Part shown: piece after piece, positions 61,646 through 64,000 of the stretch
Layout of the letters: every line of letters begins with the position of its first letter
How positions within the stretch are numbered: the stretch's first letter is position 1
Source: Rallus limicola
Taxonomy: Eukaryota > Chordata > Aves > Gruiformes > Rallidae
NCBI GenBank assembly: GCA_022605955.1
Contig: JAKCOZ010000014.1
Location: 12,716,001 to 12,780,000 of the forward strand
Reading direction: 5' to 3'
DNA: 64,000 nt
Notes under the pieces: model-generated
What the model was told of the DNA's origin: nothing
Databases searched by the model: none
The model's input: the letters and a program-made list of their open reading frames with translations, nothing else
Translations under genes and position numbers: made by a program

Positions 61646-62358
61646 CATAGAATCATAGAACTCTAGATGTTGGAAGGGACCTAGAGAGATCATCGGGTCC
61701 AACCACCCTGCCAAAGCAGCTCCCTAGCTCATATTACACAGATAGGTGTCCAGATGGGTCTTGAATATCTTCAGAGAAGGAGACTCCACCACCTCCCTGG
61801 GCAGCCTGTCCCAGGGCTCTGTCACCCTCACTGTGTAAAGGTTCTTCCACATGTTGGTACAGAACTTCCTATGCTCCAACTTGCAGCCATTGCCCCTTGT
61901 CCTGTCTCCACAGACCACTGAAAGGGGCTGGCTATTTCCCCTTGCATCCCCTGCTTAAGATATTTATAAACATTAATTAGGTCTCCCCTTAGTCTTTTTT
62001 TTTCTCAAGACTGAACAGTCCCAGCTCACTCATCCTTTCCTCATAGGGGAGCTGTTCTTCAAAGCCCATCTTTGGACTCTTTCCAGGACATCCCTGTCCT
62101 TTTTATACCAAGGAGCCCAGAACTGGACACAATACTCCAGCTGGGGCCTGACCAGGGCAGAGTAGAGGGGGAGGATCACCTCCTTTGACCTGCTGGCCAC
62201 ACTCCTCCAGATGCACCCCAGGATCCCATTGGCTCTCTCAGCCACCGAGGCCACTGCTGGCTCATGGCCAATCTGCAATCGATCAGGACTCCCAGGTCCT
62301 TCTCCACAGAGCTCTCCTCCAGCAGAGAACATACCAATGTGCCACTCTCAATTCCAGG
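61646..62358 (-). mobile_element. CR1 LINE, ~710 bp: ORF2 C-terminus and 3' UTR
   Basis: The 3' end is at 61646 (CATAGAATCATAGAACTC on the plus strand), with ATGTTGGAAGGGACCTAGAG and GGTCCAACCACCCTGCCAAA. Minus-strand frames preserve DRTRGNGCKLEHRKF, TVRVTEPWDRLPREVVESPS and LKIFKTHLDT (61724-61918), and [40 protein letters not shown] and [14 protein letters not shown] (62030-62332). Frameshifts separate the two parts. It is 5'-truncated near 62358, shortly past EKDLGV-type sequence. The 3' end block differs from that of the neighbouring copy at 59968, so the two are separate insertions from different CR1 subfamilies in the same orientation. Confidence 0.96.
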
Positions 62359-64000
62359 GCAGCTCTACACTATGAAATAGAAAAGCAGTGAAATGTGTGC
62401 AAGAAATGCCCAAGTTCTTTGTGGGATTTTGCCATTCTCCTTTCCTGTCTTATTAGGTTGCCTAAGTGGCTGTACAAAGGGGAGTCTGTCTGGCTCATAA
62501 TTCAGATGTGACTCATAAGTCAGGCAGATTCAACCAAAGTGGACATAAATCACAGAGACTTAAAAACATCTGTCAGCTGTTGGGAAAGTGGAGAGGGCAG
62601 AATATTCTAATTTAACAGCAAATTTAGAAAATCCAAAGCTGTAACGGTCAATAATGTTTTTAGCATTATTGTAAGCAGTTTCTCTAGTCTGCAGTGTTGT
62701 CCTTGACCACAAATTCACAAGAAATTAGGATGTAGATGAAGTCTTTTGATCAGAAGAACTCACAGCAATGGAAATGGACATTGACCACATTGTTCTTTCC
62801 TGTCATTGACTGTTGGAGATGAAAAGTTTCCAGATTTTGATGATCTACAATAACTGTTCTTAAAACAATTTCAAACAGTGGAATCTTGTGGATATATAAA
62901 TTCTCATAATCTTTAAAATTGAGCTGTGCACCCTTCTACAACAATCTGCCCTGTGGTTTGTTGTTTGCTACTTGCCTGCTCTACATTAGTAGGCACAGAA
63001 TATCCTTCTGTGTTGTTGTAAAGATAGTGAGCTCTCTCTTCAGGGAAGAAGAGACAGATGAGGCAGTTATATTGCATCCTACTTATAATGAGATGAATTA
63101 CCCTTTAGAATGGACTAACACATGCTGTTGAGATGGAGGCTAGAAAATTTGTGTGGATTAAATGTCTAACTTTTGTCAAGGTTTAAAGTAGATGACTCCA
63201 CTCCTGGTGTTTTCCCCACAAGTTTTTCCTTTCCTAGCCTTCCAGAAATGATAGATTAAATCTTCTGAGAAAGTATCTGTGTTGTGGATATCCCACATCA
63301 CTTATGTTTTTTATGTGGGTGGGTGAAATTCCTGTTCCTGAGGTTGTGTATCATTGTCAGATTTCATTCATAAGGCTTGACACTTTTGAATTAATCTACT
63401 CCTCCACGTGGGAATTCTCATAAGTGTGATTAAAGTTCCATTTTTTATGCCTATTATAATCCTATCTTATATCACTCACATCTCTGTTTCCAATATTGGG
63501 CTGTAATGCTATGCAGTACATGGTCCCTGGGGTTCAAGTACAGTAGAAGATCTGCTTAGAAGTAAAGTATGGGAGGATATGAATGAGATCAGAGAAAAGT
63601 GTGAAATCTTGGCTTCAAAAAAAGTTCAAAGATTGTAAAAGTGATCAGGGAATAGTGGGGATGATTAAACCATTAGTGCCACTGAGAAAATGATCCATCT
63701 CCTATGTTGGGGGTATGAATCAACCTTAGCCTCCAGTGAACCTTAAACGTATAATGATAATCCAAACTTTCAACAGCATTAAAATATAATGGAAGTAGAA
63801 GAGTTGAGTTAACTACTATGTAAGCAATCCTAAGCAGTGTATTACTAAGGCTAAAATGACCAAATTGAGGAAAAGTTAAGAGATGAAAAATTGAAATTCC
63901 CAGAGTAACAATCCAGACTCTGTTGATCATACTGGCTATCTCATTTGAATTTATTTTCTTCTTGTTCTTAAGAATTATTTAATATATTTCTATGAGACCC
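62359..64000. other. Unassigned non-coding DNA
   Basis: No gene or repeat recognised up to the window end. Confidence 0.5.

Noticed and set aside
62030..62332. 100-codon minus-strand frame as a host gene
   Set aside because: [16 protein letters not shown] and LEYCVQFW mark it as CR1 ORF2 coding remnant.
1..64000. CRISPR arrays, tRNA, rRNA, operons, prophage or bacterial defence systems
   Set aside because: No regularly spaced repeats, no tRNA-like B-box folds recognised, and CR1/ERV-L content shows vertebrate nuclear DNA.

Overview
The window looks like nuclear DNA of a bird. It is AT-rich and CpG-poor. The recognisable interspersed repeats are almost all CR1 LINE fragments with avian-type 3' ends (a GGTTGGAAGGGACC-type block followed by ATTCTATG/ATTCTGTG octamer tails), about 5-6% of the window by my count. 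There is also one solo LTR of the avian ERV-L type and one probable old hAT-type MITE. I see no bacterial-style genes, operons, CRISPR arrays, tRNAs or rRNAs. No confident multi-exon host gene is visible, so the window is either a gene desert or the interior of a very large intron.

Layout. 1-6.2 kb: unassigned DNA, then a minus-strand CR1 fragment (2.36-2.95 kb) joining the ORF1 esterase end to the ORF2 endonuclease-RT linker, a plus-strand CR1 3' end (4.68-4.96 kb), and a solo ERV-L-like LTR (5.79-6.18 kb) with a near-perfect 5-bp target duplication. 6.2-20 kb: mostly unassigned, with CR1 pieces at 11.0 and 16.4 kb, a CpG cluster at 12.55-12.69 kb, a 188-bp exon-like block at 13.74-13.93 kb (the best candidate for host coding sequence), a hAT-like MITE at 14.4 kb and a 22-bp poly-C tract at 14.84 kb. 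20-30 kb: a possible ancient LINE remnant at 20.7 kb and CR1 pieces at 22.2, 26.2 and 28.4 kb. 30-48 kb: long unassigned stretches containing homopolymer tracts (32.5, 33.2 kb), a CpG-rich repeat patch with a recurring GCGAG motif (38.8-39.0 kb), nested inverted repeats (41.2-41.3 kb), short CR1 tails (42.5, 48.2 kb), a CpG patch (45.1 kb) and a 28-bp alternating purine-pyrimidine tract (47.3 kb). 48-64 kb: a (GAT)n microsatellite, a TATA-like promoter-like stretch at 53.2 kb, a TAATTA cluster at 54.3 kb, and two minus-strand CR1 copies (59.97-60.89 and 61.65-62.36 kb), the longest repeats in the window.

None of these parts forms a gene system. I did not find an undescribed biological system. 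The most useful leads are the candidate exon and the CpG cluster 1 kb before it, the rearranged CR1 near 2.7 kb, the old LINE remnant at 20.7 kb, and the CpG/GCGAG patch at 38.8 kb. All family assignments rest on remembered consensus features and were not checked by a database search.
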